5,938 bases of DNA from Hyphomicrobiales bacterium (GTDB lineage Bacteria > Pseudomonadota > Alphaproteobacteria > Rhizobiales > Beijerinckiaceae), in NCBI GenBank assembly GCA_028290125.1, contig JAQGKM010000253.1, forward strand, positions 1 to 5,938, written 5' to 3'. The notes under the pieces were generated by a model. The model saw only the letters and a list, made by a program, of their open reading frames with translations. It was not told the origin of the DNA and ran no database searches. Made by a program: the position numbers and the translations under genes. Below are positions 4,885 through 5,938 of the stretch, in pieces; position 1 is the stretch's first letter, and each line of letters opens with the position of its first letter.

Positions 4885-5754
4885 TCAATACGGCTTGTCG
4901 CCGAGGATCGCGACGCGGCGCATCATGCGGCGCTCGGCGGCGTCGAAGTTCGAACGCGCGTGCAGGGTGCAGCGATTGTCCCAGATCAGCAGGTCGCCGG
5001 GCGTCCACACATGTTCGTAGATGAACTCCGGTCGTTCCTGATGGTCGAAGATCATGTCGAGCAAGGCGTCGCTCTCGGCGCGATCCATGCCGACGATGTG
5101 GTGGGTCATGAGCCGGTTCACATACAGGGCCCTGCGCCCGGTCGCCGGATGCGTGCGCACGATCGGGTGGGCGAAGGACGGCACGCCTTCGCGCGGCTCG
5201 GAGCCGCGCGTCGTGGCGTTGTTCTCATAATCATAGACGTTGAGCGCGAGCTTGCCCTCGATCCGCGCGCGGATGCGGCCGGGAAGCGTCTCATAGGCCG
5301 TGTACATGTTGGCGAAGAGCGTATCGCCGCCGCGACTGGGCACTTCCATCGCGTAGAGCATGGTGGCCATGCCGGGACGCTCGACGTAGCACTGGTCGGA
5401 ATGGAAAAACATCTCGCCATCCGGCAGGGCGCCGACGAGCTGTCCGTCTTCGCGGACATTGGAGATGTACATGACGCCCGGCGTCGACGAGCGGCCGTTG
5501 TGATTGTTGAGCACCTTGCCGAGATCGCCGAAGCGCGCGCCGAAGGCGGCCTGCTTCGTCTCGTCGAGGTCCTGCCCGCGAAACAGCAGCACGCCATGGG
5601 CGTGCCAGGTGTCGAGGACCGCATCGAAGACGGATTTCGAGAGGCGCTCGCGAAGATCGAGCCCGATGATTTCTGCGCCAAGAGCATCGGACAGCGGCAT
5701 CACGCCAAACGGCGGCTGCCCGGCTTCCGGCCCTGTCTGGACCATGCCTTTCAT
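4885..5754 (-). CDS. TauD/TfdA-family Fe(II)/2-oxoglutarate-dependent dioxygenase
   Basis: Cytoplasmic non-heme iron dioxygenase (289 residues, family-typical). It hydroxylates a substrate with O2 and 2-oxoglutarate, releasing succinate and CO2; in TauD this frees sulfite from taurine. The iron triad is complete: H118 and D120 in FFHSDQCY, and distal H265 in CTLHARSNF. T145 (GGDTLFAN) and R276 fit the 2-oxoglutarate ligands. R280, 15 residues after H265, matches TauD R270, which contacts the taurine sulfonate. The end, ILGDKPY, is nearly the same as in TauD. The segment after FGDLGK (76-90) does not resemble the E. coli TauD stretch that carries the taurine-binding His, so taurine itself is doubtful; another sulfonate, sulfate ester or carboxylate is possible. 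Start at ATG 5754 has GGAGG 5 nt upstream. First gene of a two-gene operon with the dehydrogenase. Confidence 0.93.
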   Translation of the reverse strand: MKGMVQTGPEAGQPPFGVMPLSDALGAEIIGLDLRERLSKSVFDAVLDTWHAHGVLLFRGQDLDETKQAAFGARFGDLGKVLNNHNGRSSTPGVMYISNVREDGQLVGALPDGEMFFHSDQCYVERPGMATMLYAMEVPSRGGDTLFANMYTAYETLPGRIRARIEGKLALNVYDYENNATTRGSEPREGVPSFAHPIVRTHPATGRRALYVNRLMTHHIVGMDRAESDALLDMIFDHQERPEFIYEHVWTPGDLLIWDNRCTLHARSNFDAAERRMMRRVAILGDKPY

Positions 5755-5813
5755 CGCTTCCTCCCGACTTCACGTTTTATGCTTGCCTGAATGGAATACC
5801 GGAAAAGCATCCA

Positions 5814-5831
5814 GCGCAAGTGTGCTTGCGC
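5814..5831. repeat. Inverted repeat gcgcaag-N4-cttgcgc, possible operator
   Basis: Perfect 7-bp arms separated by tgtg, located 60-77 bp upstream of the dioxygenase start and just before the candidate plus-strand promoter. No T-run follows on either strand, so it is more likely a protein-binding site than a terminator. No regulator gene is in the window to pair with it. Confidence 0.35.
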
Positions 5832-5840
5832 CGCCGCGCG

Positions 5841-5870
5841 TTGCGGCGTCTGGCGCGTCGCGTCTATAGT
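5841..5870 (+). promoter_or_regulatory. Candidate sigma-70 promoter for the right-edge gene
   Basis: TATAGT (5865-5870) matches the -10 consensus at five of six positions. TTGCGG (5841-5846) is a partial -35, 18 bp away. The start point would be near 5877, about 40 nt before ATG 5919. The -10 is good and the -35 is weak. Confidence 0.4.
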
Positions 5871-5918
5871 GCGGCGCGAAGCGGCCTGTCGCCGTGCATA
5901 AAACCCGGGTGAGGGACG

Positions 5919-5938
5919 ATGAACGAGCTGCTGCTCGA
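5919..5938 (+). CDS. Start of a plus-strand gene, cut by the window edge
   Basis: ATG at 5919 is preceded by GAGGGACG (5911-5918), a reasonable Shine-Dalgarno, and by a candidate promoter with a good -10. Only MNELLL and two bases of the next codon are visible, so nothing can be said about function. It is divergent from the dioxygenase operon. Confidence 0.5.

Larger units (their letters stand above)
5755..5918. other. Divergent intergenic region between the dioxygenase and the right-edge gene
   Basis: These 164 bp separate two divergent starts and should carry both promoters. The dioxygenase Shine-Dalgarno (GGAGG on the minus strand) is at 5764-5760. Two perfect stems sit in the middle: gcgcaag/cttgcgc (5814-5831, 4-nt loop) and cgccgc/gcggcg (5832-5848, 5-nt loop). 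The 9-mer GCATAAAAC occurs once in each outward direction, at 5782-5774 on the minus strand and 5896-5904 on the plus strand, 19 and 14 nt before the respective start codons. I found no convincing sigma-70 or sigma-54 promoter for the dioxygenase. Confidence 0.5.

Noticed and set aside
4871..5008. N-terminal extension of the dehydrogenase
   Set aside because: The extra 46 residues are Arg-rich, overlap the dioxygenase gene, and precede the normal SDR start at ATG 4870.

Overview
The window reads as high-GC chromosomal DNA (about two thirds G+C, strong G/C bias at third codon positions) from an alphaproteobacterium, most likely of the rhizobial order Hyphomicrobiales. This rests on base composition, protein style (TauD-, SDR- and NitT/TauT-type genes) and rhizobial-looking promoter elements. 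No marker gene fixes the genus.

The left half (1-3578, all on the minus strand) looks like one operon. Its transcription order is a cyclic amide ring-opening hydrolase of the cyanuric acid hydrolase/barbiturase (AtzD/TrzD) family, a periplasmic NMT1/TauA/SsuA-like binding protein, an ABC ATPase, and an ABC permease that runs off the left edge. The last three genes are tightly packed (4-nt gap, then a 4-nt ATGA overlap). The simplest reading is that the transporter imports a cyclic imide/ureide-type compound, or a precursor of one, and the hydrolase opens the ring in the cytoplasm. The substrate is not readable from the sequence.

The 274-bp region 3579-3852 separates the hydrolase from a divergent small gene. 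It holds a good -24/-12 (sigma-54-like) promoter at the right distance from the hydrolase start. About 120 bp further upstream is a perfect 8+2+8 palindrome whose half-sites (TGCAC/GTGCA) are those of NtrC. Together they suggest nitrogen-limitation control of the hydrolase-transporter operon. This is the most interesting feature of the window.

The right half holds a small plus-strand gene of unknown function (3853-4083). It converges, 13 bp apart, on a two-gene minus-strand operon made of a TauD/TfdA-family Fe(II)/2-oxoglutarate dioxygenase (5754-4885) and a classical short-chain dehydrogenase (4870-4097). The dioxygenase keeps all iron and 2-oxoglutarate ligands, but the region that supplies the taurine-binding His in E. 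coli TauD looks different. At the right edge a divergent plus-strand gene begins at 5919; only six full codons are visible. No tRNA, rRNA, mobile element, CRISPR array or convincing rho-independent terminator was seen.
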